In this document: positions 30,139 through 41,050 of the stretch, piece by piece
Numbering within the stretch: position 1 is the stretch's first letter
How the letters are laid out: every line of letters begins with the position of its first letter
NCBI RefSeq assembly: GCF_020509005.1
Contig: NC_063016.1
Location: forward strand, 4,898,001-4,962,000
DNA length: 64,000 nucleotides
From: Fulvia fulva
Taxonomy: Eukaryota > Ascomycota > Dothideomycetes > Mycosphaerellales > Mycosphaerellaceae
Direction: 5' to 3'
The notes under the pieces: generated by a model
What the model saw: only the letters and a program-made list of their open reading frames with translations
What the model was told of the DNA's origin: nothing
Databases searched by the model: none
Made by a program: the position numbers and the translations under genes

Positions 30139-32404
30139 TGAAGAAGTGTACAACGCAGTTGAGTTGGGAATTGGGAGCAGGGCAGGCAGCGTATCTGGTC
30201 AATTTGACTTTCCTGATGCTTCTTTCTCTCTGTTCTTGTGATCTTGGTGCGACCAGGTGCAGGTGATGAAGGTCCTTTGACGCATCCGCCCAGATGTGGA
30301 CAGGCGTTTTGGGCAGTTGCTTGTGTATAAGCACTCTCAAACGCCAATAGTGTGAGATGTGATGGGCTTCGAAGGCATAAGATGCCTGTTGCACTTTGGA
30401 AGCGTGGCAAAAAGTGATGAATCGGTGGTTTCGTGCGCGTATGCCGCCGGGCTAATCGAACAAAGTCGACAGCCTGACCCACACATCTGGTTGTGGTAAG
30501 GAATGTCTCGTTTCGAAGCACGACAGGTGTAACAATGGCCTACAACCCATATGTGCTGCTTCTCCTCGAAGTGCTCTCACATGCACGACCCATGATTCTA
30601 TGAACCGGGTTCACCCAGGTAACCGGAAGTCAACGCCCCGTTGGAATGTGCAAGTCGTCGGAATGCTGGATGGTAGTTGTGCTACGTCCTTGGCAACGTA
30701 AACGCCTCATCTGCGCCGGTCAAGAGGTGCAGGTCATGAGTGTGCAGTCGACTCAGAATTGTGGGATGGAGCAGTGGGGCACGCGAAGGCGCAGGTTGTC
30801 TGTCAGCTTGCCACTATGTAGGTGAGGCACTGTGAGCGCTGTTATTGCTCGTCGCAAACGCTAGAAGTGAAAGCTCGCTGGCGTCGGAGATTTGCATTTC
30901 GCAGTAACGCATGAAGTCCAGAGGTCACGCAGGATCTTGACTCTTGAGTAGGCTTCTTGGTGCCGAGGACACACGTATGCTTTGCATGAAAAGTCCATCA
31001 GCCTGGTTGTGGTGACACGACGGTGCAGCTGCCCGTGCCACATGTGTGCCATACGACTTGCAGGAGACACAAAGCGGCACTGGGCTTTCTCGGAACGTTG
31101 GTGTAGCCATGTACCTGTGCCTGTGGGTGTATCGTCAGCTATGCTAGCCCACGCCGAGAGGCTCAGAAGTAGGTAGTCGGGGATTAGTGCGTCGTGATGG
31201 CCTTGGTGATGTTGATCGAGAGTGTTGGATGCGAAATGAAATGAAAGGATGCTCATCCACGGCTCGCGTCTCGCAATCGCACGAAAGCGACACCAGAAAG
31301 ACGCGTCCCGCAAGGAAGACGCCACCCTTCGGCATCAGGCATACGTAGCGGAATCCTGTTCTGCAGAAGTCATCACCCCGAGAAGGGATGCACTTGGCCA
31401 TCCTGAAGCTGCATGAGTACCGGGGTGCCGGGCTATGCCTTGACGCTGCTGTTCTTGCCCGCCGCCAATTGTCCGTACGGAATGTTGGCACAGTGAAGGC
31501 ACACCATCTTTGGTAATGTTCTGATCCTCTTCATCAAAGACTCTGATGGTATCGATGGCTTTGGGCCAACTCGACCTTTGCAGAGATCAAATCCTGGACG
31601 AGCATGATATCGGTGTCGACATCCTTGTCCACAATTCAGTACTGTTCGTGATGGAGAACGCGATTCAGACGCGCATTCCCGTCGCGTCACTGTTGTTGTG
31701 AATCAGGTGACTTGGGTACCATATTAGTCAGGACTTGGCACACACCCTATATCAGCAATATCTGTAGCCACCCCAGATACATCTTATGCAATTCAGAAGG
31801 TATCTGATCACCCTTATTGTTTCATGGTTCAGCAAGCTTGTACACTCGTCAATCACCCCTACAACAACTGTCACTGCCAATGGTGCCTGTCATGTTGGCC
31901 TAGAAACACGTGCACTTTCCATCTTCCCCACACCGCTTCCACTCTTCCTCACAAACGTCACCTTCAACATCGTCCATCTCTCAATTTCATACTGACATCA
32001 GCTTTGCAGTACACTTGGATCGTCATCGTCTTGTGCTATTCAGCATATTACTCACTTTCGTCTCACTACCACCCTCACTCTTGCTTGCGAGCATATAAGG
32101 CACGGGCAAATAACGTCTTCAGCTTGTGCTGCTAAGCTCTTCAGTATGTCTATCTGCAGAGCACATGCCCGAACGACTCTCTACCTACCAGCATGTCTAC
32201 CTCTTCGATCTCTCGAAACACCAGAACCTCAACACAAAACAACGCAACATACGAACTACCACTTTGAAGAATAGTTGCTAACCTCACTGTAATAGTAACG
32301 CACCACACGCTCTACTACATCACCATCAAACTCTAACGCCGGAAGTTTGACCAACTTCCACCCAGCTCCAAGGTCTCACTGTGCCATTCAGCTCGACATA
32401 TAAT
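30139..32404. other. 2.3-kb gene-poor region upstream of Argonaute
   Basis: No supported gene. ORFs on both strands are short and lack domains. From about 31780 the plus strand becomes C/T- and CA-rich (ACACCGCTTCCACTCTTCC), like a long fungal 5' leader of the Argonaute transcript. The GH81 promoter must lie at the left end. Confidence 0.4.
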
Positions 32405-35400
32405 ATGTCAGGCAACCCAAGAGGCCGCGGCGGCGGCGGTGGACGTGGAGATGGTGGCCAGCGAGGCGGTCAACGTGGTGGCCGTGGTGACTTCGCTCCA
32501 AGAGGTGGTCGAGGAGACTTCGCGCCAAGAGGTGGTCGAGGTGACTTCCGTGGCGGTCGTGGAGACGGTGGACCACCGAGAGGAGGAGGACGAGGTGACT
32601 TCCGTGGAGGCAGAGGCGGCGGCATGGCCATGCGTGGAGGACCACCAGGCCGTGGAGGCATCTACCTGTTCGTCTGAACATTGTGCTGTCTGATGCACTT
32701 GCTGACTTGCTTACTAGTGACGGCCAACCGATCCCGCAGCCTGACGCCGAGGTTCGCAGCGTTGAAGACGCCCTGGTCAAGGAGACTCGCGGAAAGATCA
32801 TCGATGGTTTTCCGGGTCGACGTGGCTATGGAACAAAAGGCAAAGCCATCACGCTGAGGACCAATTACTTCACGTTGACCACTGCATACGAGGCGAAGAA
32901 GAAAGAAGTGACTCTGTACCGCTATGAGATCGACATCAGTCAGGACCTGAGCAAGCAAAAGAGACGCCGAGCCATCGACACCATTTTAGCCGACGACGTG
33001 TTCAAGAAGCTCGGCTGGGCTACGGATTATGGCACTATCCTTGTCACCAACAGCAAGCTGGACCTGGAGACGCTCATGGGCGGAGCCAAGACCAAGAAGC
33101 TTACGCTGCCTCCTGAGGGAGGTGCTCCGGTTTTTGCTTCATCAGACACCGAAGGTGTCCCAGATTTCGTCAAACAGGCGCGGGATCGCAACGCTTTCGA
33201 ATTCCGCATCAACTATCAGTCCTCCTTCGACCCGCGCCACATCATCGAGTACCTGAAGAGCCGTCAAGGTGGTGCGACCTACGCTGGCAACGGCGATGTC
33301 GTACAGCTCTTCAACATTATCCTTGCTAAGACCCCAAACAGCGCCGATGCTGTCCGCGCAGTGGGACAGAACAATTTCTATCCTTTCCACGGACATCCAG
33401 GAATCGATGGCTACGACTTGGGTGGCGGCCTGGAAGCCTTGAGAGGTTACTACACCTCCGTTCGCCCTGCCATCAATCGTCTTCTGGTCAACCTCAATGT
33501 CACGTCAGGAGCGTTCTTCAAGCCACTCCCCGTCATCGATTTGCTGCGTGAGTTCAATGGCAGCCCTGACCAACAAGAGGCGTTCATCCGCATGTTGAAG
33601 GTCAGATGCCCGTACATCAAGGACGGGCAGACTACACCGTTCATGACGAAGATCAAGACCATCGTCGGCTTTGCCAAACCAACCGACCGTGACAGGCGTG
33701 TCAAGCGCTTTGGCAATGCGAAGGAAGTCAAATTCAGCTATACCGACACAACGAAGCCAAACCCAAAGCCTACAGACACGACTGTCTTCGACTACTTTAA
33801 GAAACACCATGGCATCACCCTGCAACGACCGAACGTTCCGGTCTTCAATGTTGGCACTCGAGCGGATCCACAGTACATGCCACCGGAGTTGTGCACAGTC
33901 TTGCCTGGGCAAGCATACCGCCGCTTCTTGAGCGGTGATCAGACTTCCGAAATGCTCAAGTTTGCAGCAAGGGCACCCAACCTGAACGCCCAGTCCATCG
34001 CCGGAACGCCTGGAGCGCCCGGTAATGGTCTTCGCCTGTTCCGCCTTGCCGACCCACCTGGCCAGCCCGATCCTCAAGAGCAGTCCGTTGGACCTTTCGG
34101 CTTCCGCGTCGGGACACAAATGATTACCGTGCCGGGTCGAGTCTTGGACAGCCCCAAGGTGAAGTATGGCAACAAGCAGATTGTGCCAAGAGGTGGTTCC
34201 TGGAACTGTGCCGAACAGAAGTTCTCGAAGCCTGGCAGGTTCACACGTTGGCAAACTCTGATCATCAGTCGAAAGGGCCCCAGAGGTGATGCCCTTAGAG
34301 GCAACCCAGAGCAAACCATCGCGAAGCTTGGATCGTTCTTGCAGAGCTACGGCCTCAACATGGGCGACCGTGGACCGACTGCACAGCTTCTCCTAGAATC
34401 GCTTACGGTGCAGAACCGTGAGTACAACGACAGGCAGCTTAAGCAAGCCTTCCAGAAAGCGGAGACCAACAGAGTTGACATGCTGTTCATCGTGATCCCC
34501 GAAGCCGACAAGTGGCTTTACGCCCGCATTAAGTACTTCGGAGATGTCGAGCATGGCATTGGCACGATCTGCTCTGTTGGATCGAAGCTGGAGAAGGAAA
34601 ACGGCCAGGGAATGTACTTCGGCAACTTGGCATTGAAGTTCAACCTCAAGGGCGGTGGTGTTTCACACACCGTGGAGAACACCGTCGTCAAGCCCATCGA
34701 CAACAACACGATGCTTGTTGGTGTGGACGTGACCCATCCGTCTCCAGGCAGTACCGATGGAGCCCCGAGCATTGCCACTATGGTTGCGAGCACCGATGCC
34801 AACATGTTCCAGTGGCCAGGCAGCATCCGTACCCAGACTGGCCGTCAAGAGATGGTTGACGCCATTGAAGACATGCTGAGCGAGCGCCTCGATCTTTGGG
34901 TCAAGAAGAATCGCACTCTTCCAACGAAGATTGTCGTGTACCGCGACGGCGTTTCCGAGGGTCAATACAATCTGGTGCTGCAACATGAGCTTCCGTCTTT
35001 CGAAAAGACGTTTGAGAAGCGATACGGCGCCAAGGACAAGTGGCCCAAGATCGCAATCATCATTGTGGGCAAGCGACATCACACCCGCTTTTATCCAACA
35101 CGCCAGGAGGACGCCGACTACAACCCGCAGCGCGACAAAGGCTCCTGGAACCCTCTCCCAGGCACCGTCGTCGACCGTGGCATTGCTCACAAAGTCCTTC
35201 GCGAATTCTGGCTCCAGGCTCATCAAGGCCTTCAAGGCACCGCTCGCCCTGCACACTACGTCGTCATCAAGGACGACATCTCCTTCGAAGCAGACGAACT
35301 CGAACAGTTCACTCATCACCTCTGCTACCTCTTCAATCGTGCGACCAAGGCCGTTTCCATCTGCCCACCCGCCTACTACGCCGACCTGCTCGCCGAGCGT

Positions 35401-35526
35401 GGCCGTGCATACCTCTTCAGTACCCTTGCGGAGAACCACGGCAGCGACTCGTCCGTTTTTGACGGTACAAACGAGTGGACTGGTGGTGTACACGCACGAC
35501 TGCGCGAGACCACTTGGTACGTCTAA
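32405..35526 (+). CDS. Argonaute (QDE-2/AGO-type) slicer protein
   Basis: Two exons, 32405-32667 and 32718-35526 (50-bp intron, GTTCGT, CTGAC branch, ACTAG), give 1023 aa. It binds small RNAs and cleaves complementary transcripts in RNA silencing (quelling-type). Residues 1-88 are an RGG/GRGDF repeat tail, as in many fungal and animal AGO proteins, likely methylated or RNA-binding. The N domain is followed by PAZ (about 350-480, VFDYFKKHHGITLQRPNVP, YMPPELCTVLPGQ) and by MID and PIWI (about 640-1010). The catalytic tetrad can be placed as D758 (GVDVTHPSPGS), E799 (GRQEMVD), D831 (VYRDGVSEGQ) and H934 (RPAHYVVI), so slicing should be intact. The C-terminus HARLRETTWYV has the usual hydrophobic end. 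Confidence 0.96.
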
Positions 35527-36239
35527 GCAATGGACCGCATTACGGCCAATTACCCATTCAGCATCAGCTTGCTGCACCACACCCCAATATATATTAGCCC
35601 ACGACTTTGGCGCGTACTCGAACGACGACCCCCACAAAACAAGAAACCCTTCACGAAGACATCCTCGGGATGCTACGATCCATCTTCCAAGTTCACTGAA
35701 TTTGAGGCTCACATTCTTGCGTTCTTTTGGTTTCCACCACACTCTTTGGTCAAAAGGTTGAAGGTATTGGTCTGGTTTGGTTTGGTTGGCGTTTAGTTGG
35801 CTTGACCCGAAGATGAAAATCTGTAGAAAATCCCAGGATGTTGTGTATGTAGTCTTGAGCTGAGCTGGTCTTGGTCTTGAATACACACTCTTGGATGAAA
35901 TTGGTGTCTCCGCTCCCAGTGTGGTATCTTCACGGTCTCTTCTCCTGGAGTATTGTTTGGAGCCGTAAGCCTACGGATGCGAGAGAAGAGGCCTCTAATA
36001 TCTCGATTAAGGGCATTAACCGAGGAGAATAGGTCGATAATATCGAGGAAGCTTCGGTCATGGTACTTGAGACAACACGCCATCTCTTTATTCAGTAACC
36101 TGAGCATTCCGTGTCTCCTCAATGACGTGTGAGGAGATCTGTACCTGGTTGTTCTGCCAGTAGCATGAATGATAAGATAGTGCCTTGCACGACCAGCGCA
36201 AGAAGGCTGCGCTCGCGACGGCAACACTTCTCCTTCAGT
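35527..36239. other. Intergenic between convergent Argonaute and EngB genes
   Basis: 713 bp of 3' flanks. A minus ORF here (about 35793-36227) includes a plausible helical stretch but lacks a family or start context, so I do not call it. Confidence 0.35.
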
Positions 36240-37376
36240 TCACGCATCCATCGGCATATACTCCTCCTCTCCTCCCGTATCCGCCCTCTGCCTCGTCCTC
36301 GGCGCTTCCACTCTCCTCCCATTCCTCTCCTTCTGAATCTTACTCTGTACCAAAGGCTTGCCCTCCAACCCACAAGCCGTCAAAACTGACCACCTCAACT
36401 CATCAATCCCAATCCTCCTGTGTCTCCCCTTCTCATCGATACTCTTCTCCGCACTGCAGCAAAGCAAATCATGCATCGCGCTTCTCCCTCCCACTCCCGC
36501 TGCAGCCTCATTAAGCTTGTCTTTCAGCTCCGCGCACGTATCCTGCAACTTCAAAAGGCGGTTGTGTAGTTTCTGCGGACCTGGGGCTTTGGGTTCGGGG
36601 TAGAGGAGTTTATCGACTTTGGATAGAACGATTTGATGCGGGACTCCTTGCTGTCGAAGATGAAGGAGGAGTTGCAGGTCGCTGCCCTTCAAGCCGTGCG
36701 CTGTATCGACAAGGACAAATGTGCGTCGTAATTGCTTCCTCCCTTCGAGATATTTCATGATCTCCCCGCCCCATTCCCCTCTACTCCCAGCGCCGTACCC
36801 TGGCATGTCCACGACTACCACTCCTCCCCTTCCGAACCGTTTCCAGGTGGGATCGCTGGCTTCTTTGGCATCGACTCTGCCCTCTTTTGTTCTCGCTTTC
36901 GCACCGACCATTCCCTCCCCTCCGATGCCGTATCCATTCATCGTCCGTGTCTTTCCGGGTCGTTTTGAGACGTGGGCAGGTTTCTCAGTGGGGCGGCCGA
37001 AGAGGGCGTTGAGGAGGGACGATTTTCCAACGTTCGAGCGCCCGAGGAAGGCGACTTCGGGAAAGGGGGAAGGTGGGAAGGAGCGGAAGTAGGGTGTGGT
37101 GAAGAGGATGTGGGGTGGTTGTCGGGTGAAGAAGGCGCCGGCATGCCTCAGTTCGGTGGATGATGGGGGTGTTGAAACGTCGTAGGAGTTTAGCGTTGCG
37201 GGCGAGAGCGTTAGGAGGGACTTGGAGACGGTGGGAGGCGCATGGTCGATGTCGAGCCCGTCGTTCCAACCATCGTTATAGGCGGTGGTTGTGAGATGTC
37301 GCGTTATTGGCGCGCATGCTGCACTGCATCTATAGACCTCGCGACGCAGCGCAGGTGGAAGGCGCAAGATGTTCAT
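36240..37376 (-). CDS. EngB/YihA-type GTPase, probably mitochondrial
   Basis: A 378-aa TRAFAC GTPase. G1 is GRSNVGKSS (residues 112-120), G3 is DMPGYG (190-195) and G4 is SKVDK (252-256). The N-terminus (LRLPPALRREVYRCSAA, then RHLTTTAYN) is basic and hydroxylated like a mitochondrial presequence. Bacterial EngB acts in large-subunit ribosome assembly; a mitoribosome role is inferred. Compared with bacterial proteins (about 200 aa), it has a long N-terminal arm and an insert between G1 and G3 (GIGGEGMVGAKARTKEGRVD). The tail after residue 350 is basic (KERNGRRVEAPRTRQR). One exon. It shares a 211-bp promoter region with the divergent Nudix gene. Confidence 0.9.
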   Translation of the reverse strand: MNILRLPPALRREVYRCSAACAPITRHLTTTAYNDGWNDGLDIDHAPPTVSKSLLTLSPATLNSYDVSTPPSSTELRHAGAFFTRQPPHILFTTPYFRSFPPSPFPEVAFLGRSNVGKSSLLNALFGRPTEKPAHVSKRPGKTRTMNGYGIGGEGMVGAKARTKEGRVDAKEASDPTWKRFGRGGVVVVDMPGYGAGSRGEWGGEIMKYLEGRKQLRRTFVLVDTAHGLKGSDLQLLLHLRQQGVPHQIVLSKVDKLLYPEPKAPGPQKLHNRLLKLQDTCAELKDKLNEAAAGVGGRSAMHDLLCCSAEKSIDEKGRHRRIGIDELRWSVLTACGLEGKPLVQSKIQKERNGRRVEAPRTRQRADTGGEEEYMPMDA

Positions 37377-37587
37377 GCTACGGTGATGTTGTGAGTAGTA
37401 CTAGGACTTGGCTTTCACTTCGCGCTGGCTTTCGTCGTACCTGCCTATCCTGGCAGCCGGTAAGACTAGAACGGTGGACAGGGGTGGCACGTTAGGGCTG
37501 CAGAGCGGGGATGCGGAAGGCAGGAAGACTACACTTCTGCGTCAACATCAACGCCAAAGATGGTGACCTTGATGGCACACATGGATC
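37377..37587. promoter_or_regulatory. Divergent promoter of EngB and Nudix genes
   Basis: 211 bp between two divergent ATGs, both for compact single-exon genes. A bidirectional promoter is likely. No specific element is named. Confidence 0.55.
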
Positions 37588-38730
37588 ATGGCGCCGTCTA
37601 CCCTGACTGAAGTCTTCGGTGATGGCAACAACGCCTACTTTAGCAATGGCAGGATCGACAGACTGGCCTTCCTGCGAATGCAGCATGAGTTGATGCACAA
37701 GGCATCGACCAGCTCAAGCGCAAAGTACTGGACATTCAATGAGCTGAATGCATTGAGAGATTGGGATGGGAAGTTCGCCTACGTCGACTACGAAGACGTA
37801 GCGGACTTCATTGGACAGCCATATCATAAGGACGAGAAGCCTCAGATCCAGGAGTTCGACCCAGATCAGCATCATCCATCGCTTGTATTCCTTGGCCTGG
37901 ACCTCGAGGGCGGTTGCAGAAGTAATGCCGTGCAACTAGGCCATTATCGTGGACAGCCCTACTTCGCTCTTGACGTAACCTCAAGCCATTACGATGCCTT
38001 CAGAGCAAAGCAAGCAGAGAAGGGCAGAGACCACACTCCGACCAGAATCGATCTCAAGCTTGATCGCAACGACTCTGCTATTCTCAGCCATGCTCGCTCG
38101 CTACTTGACTGGAATACCAGGAACCGTTTCTGCAGTGCTTGGGGCGGTCGGACTCTGTCCAGCAACGCTGGCCACAAGGTCGTCTGTCCACCCAATGATG
38201 CTGGCATTCCTCGGAAGCGGTCGTGTCCTACTCGCATCGGTCTGCACAACCAGGCCTTTCCTCGCACAGATCCTACAGTCATCATTGCCCCAATCTCATA
38301 CGATGCCAAGCGAGTCTTGCTGGGGCGAGGAAAACGCTGGCCGGAGAAATACTTCAGCTGTCTTTCCGGATTCGTCGAACCAGGCGAGTCACTCGAAGTC
38401 GCAACAAGGCGAGAGGCATTTGAAGAAACTGGTGTCAGGATCGATCGCGTTCAGCTCCACTCCTCGCAGCCATGGCCATACCCTTCGACCTTGCTCATCG
38501 GTGCGATGGGACAGTGTATGGACGGCGTGGAGAACATCACATACCCCGAGACCGAGCTGGAAGAGGCGAAGTGGTTCGAGCTGGATGAGATCGAGCACGC
38601 TCTCAACAATGGCGCCAATCCCATGTGGGAGCCACCGATCAAGGGTTATGTTGGACCACGAGTCCCACCCGGACAGCTCATGGCGCATCAGGTGCTGCGC
38701 GGTGTGCTGAAGCTGTTTCATAGGCGGTGA
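37588..38730 (+). CDS. NADH pyrophosphatase-like Nudix hydrolase (NPY1/NUDT12 type)
   Basis: 380 aa. The Nudix box starts at residue 261 (GFVEPGESLEVATRREAF) and ends EETGV at 283, fitting Gx5Ex7REUxEExGU. Upstream lies the zinc-ribbon region typical of NADH pyrophosphatases: FCSAWGG at 181-187, KVVC at 197-200 and SCPTR at 212-216. The second cysteine of the first CxxC pair is replaced by Trp185, so zinc binding by four Cys is not possible. The family motif after the ribbon (FPRTDPTVI) and the downstream Pro/Gln-rich signature (MWEPPIKGYVGPRVPPGQLMAH) are present. It would hydrolyse NADH or NAD caps to NMNH and AMP. There is no C-terminal SKL-type signal (ends FHRR), unlike peroxisomal yeast Npy1. 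Confidence 0.88.
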   Translation: MAPSTLTEVFGDGNNAYFSNGRIDRLAFLRMQHELMHKASTSSSAKYWTFNELNALRDWDGKFAYVDYEDVADFIGQPYHKDEKPQIQEFDPDQHHPSLVFLGLDLEGGCRSNAVQLGHYRGQPYFALDVTSSHYDAFRAKQAEKGRDHTPTRIDLKLDRNDSAILSHARSLLDWNTRNRFCSAWGGRTLSSNAGHKVVCPPNDAGIPRKRSCPTRIGLHNQAFPRTDPTVIIAPISYDAKRVLLGRGKRWPEKYFSCLSGFVEPGESLEVATRREAFEETGVRIDRVQLHSSQPWPYPSTLLIGAMGQCMDGVENITYPETELEEAKWFELDEIEHALNNGANPMWEPPIKGYVGPRVPPGQLMAHQVLRGVLKLFHRR

Positions 38731-39412
38731 GACTGTGTTGATGCGAGTGACTGACAAAGGTGTAGCGACGAATGTACATTATTTGACGATATTCGTCACC
38801 ACATCACCGCCACACTTCACCTTGGTACCTGAGATGGTGACAGCACGCCTCTAGTGGCTTCAGTACCATATGTGAAAGCTTTCCAGTGCTATGTGCTGTC
38901 CATTGAACCGTCCACCCCGGAAATTCCCTCCCAATGTCTCACCCTCCACGAAGTCCGTGCGAGCATGACCACAAGACAATCGATCATGAAGTCCAACTGT
39001 TATACCACTACGACGACAACATTCTCCGCATGACCAGAGCTGTAACGGCGCCTATGTTAAACCATTGCTCACGCAGTGAATTGTCGACACAATGCTGTTG
39101 TTCACTTTGCTTCTAAGCTCCTCATTCTCCTGGCCTTGGGACAAGCCATTGTGCCAGAACAATGGAATAACGCTTCAAGAAGTTCGTGTATATATCGCTG
39201 TTTGGTAGGCCCTCCATCTCTCCCTCATCAGCGAACATTCTCTCTTGAGCGATAAAGCACACACCGCTACTGACGAGTGAATCTTTCGAGGTTCAACAGT
39301 CACTACTACTTCGCAGAGCTCTTCGACAACGCATACTACGACCGCACAAACCGTCAACATTCCCAATCACTTCCTAGCAGGCCTAGGAGTGAACCCACAG
39401 GAGACCATCACA
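38731..39412. other. Intergenic, no gene seen
   Basis: 682 bp. Nothing recognisable apart from the presumed promoter and 5' leader of the following gene. Confidence 0.35.
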
Positions 39413-40495
39413 ATGAAAACTCTCCGCAGGATGCCCAAATCCACCAACATCCGCATCGACTTCCTCGACGAGATGACGATCACTTCCATCACGGCCAACA
39501 CCTTCGACTCTCACAGCGATGCTGACCCTGCTCTCAGCACGTCTCGACAAAATTCGGCGAGTTGGATGGCTACAGCGATCGATGCCACAAAGCTCGAAAG
39601 GCGAGACAGTCTCCTCGAAATTGATGACCAGGTAGCCGATGAAGTCCTCGAAATCGACGAAATGGTGTCATTTGGTGGTAGAGTCCCATCCTCGCTCGAC
39701 AATGTCCTTCGCTACGCAGAGCAGGAATGGTGTCTTCCTAGGCTTCACGGGTTCCCGTACATCGAGCCGACAGCCGTGCCAGGACACTCAAGCTCGCCCA
39801 TCGCCTCAGCAAGCAGCATGAACAGCTCGATTCAGACCGAGAGTAAGTTCTCCGTCAGACGTCGCGGCAAATTTCCGAGCCAGGCTACCACATCATCGTC
39901 CGCTGAGTACAGTGTTGACTCAAGTAGATCAAGCATTGCTACCTCGAACGGCCAGACGGAATCGATTCTCGCTGGGAGCTCCTCTTCGAGTCCCAGCTCT
40001 GGCAGAGATGAAGGCGGTCTGATCTGTGGCGGCCGAGGCGCGTTCGCTGCTCTCCGCAAGACTCTGTCTCGTCGGAAGCCATCGAGACGCGGCAACACCA
40101 CCGTCTACCCGAAGTCTTCAGGCCATCACGAACACATCACCATTCCCACAGCACCTAAGCCTCGAGCAATCTCAGCAACTCATGCTTATCTCCTCACCAA
40201 CGAGTCCCGCCTGACCGCCCTCGATCACGCCTGGGCAACAATGGGCATGCCCGACTTCCTCGTCTGGCTTCTCGATGAGTTCGAGTTTGTTCGCCCTTCG
40301 CCCAGTGCCATGAGCTGGCTGAACCGTGTTGAGATTGGAGACACTTCGCAGTTCAATTGGCTTCATTGGGAGCGTAGTGTTGAGCAACTTGTGGCTAGTC
40401 TGCGGGATGAAGATGTCTGGATCGAGGGCGATGAGTTTGGAGATGTTGCGGAGTGTGTGATCGAGACGTTGGAGGTGTGGTTGGTAGAGGGGTAA
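39413..40495 (+). CDS. Hypothetical Ser-rich protein
   Basis: 360 aa from MKTLRRMPKSTNIR. There is no family I recognise. The N-terminal half is acidic, with LLEIDDQVADEVLEIDEMV. The middle (about 130-245) is Ser-rich and disordered, containing a run of Ser (AGSSSSSPSSGRDEG) and a basic patch (LRKTLSRRKPSRRGN). The last 100 residues look folded: HAYLLTNESRLTALDHAWA, MGMPDFLVWLLDEFEF and WERSVEQLVASLRDEDVWI. It may be a regulatory or cytoskeletal protein, but that is only a guess from composition. Confidence 0.6.
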   Translation: MKTLRRMPKSTNIRIDFLDEMTITSITANTFDSHSDADPALSTSRQNSASWMATAIDATKLERRDSLLEIDDQVADEVLEIDEMVSFGGRVPSSLDNVLRYAEQEWCLPRLHGFPYIEPTAVPGHSSSPIASASSMNSSIQTESKFSVRRRGKFPSQATTSSSAEYSVDSSRSSIATSNGQTESILAGSSSSSPSSGRDEGGLICGGRGAFAALRKTLSRRKPSRRGNTTVYPKSSGHHEHITIPTAPKPRAISATHAYLLTNESRLTALDHAWATMGMPDFLVWLLDEFEFVRPSPSAMSWLNRVEIGDTSQFNWLHWERSVEQLVASLRDEDVWIEGDEFGDVAECVIETLEVWLVEG

Positions 40496-41050
40496 AAGGG
40501 TTGCTGGAGAGTGAATTGGGGAGTGCTACGGTAGAGATGATGTGGCTTTCGAGCGTGGCATGGGCATGTGGATGGTGTCGTTGGCCTTGTGAGACTGGCG
40601 AGGGCTGGGTGTGCGAGTGTTTGTGGGTGGATGTCTGATAGTGTATTGGCAGGACCAACACTACGTGCAAAGAGCTATTGCTTTCCTGAGGGCCATGCGA
40701 AGAAGTGCACCTTTTCAAACTCATTGGTACAAGATGGATCCAAGAGGAAGGCCTGGCGGCAAGCTTTGGGCTGAGCTGTATGATAATTGTACGACTGGTA
40801 TTGATCCACACGCGTAGTAGCTTCAGGGTATGGACAGGATCCGCGACTCTCCTGAGTGTGATGGGAATGTTGGAGGACAATGTTTGTTTGTATGTTGGCA
40901 GGAACAATCTCAACGTAAGGAGCCATTCCGTATATCGGAGCTATGTACATGTACGAGAAGCTAGATATTTCCCCTCTGTCTCGTCTCATGAGAGCCAAGC
41001 TGTGCTGTAGGCGATCTCGTGGCATGACCTGATAATCGGACTGTCGATGC
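40496..41050. other. Intergenic, no gene seen
   Basis: 555 bp of convergent 3' flanks. ORFs on the two strands are overlapping shadows without domain features. Confidence 0.35.

Noticed and set aside
32388..32801. Minus-strand ORFs opposite the RGG tail of Argonaute
   Set aside because: These are the reverse complement of RGG repeats (Pro/Ser/Thr low complexity), not genes.
35793..36227. Minus-strand ORF of 144 aa between Argonaute and EngB
   Set aside because: It has an orderly stretch (FLDIIDLFSSVNALNRDIRG) but no family, no splice-supported partner and it sits in convergent 3' flanks.
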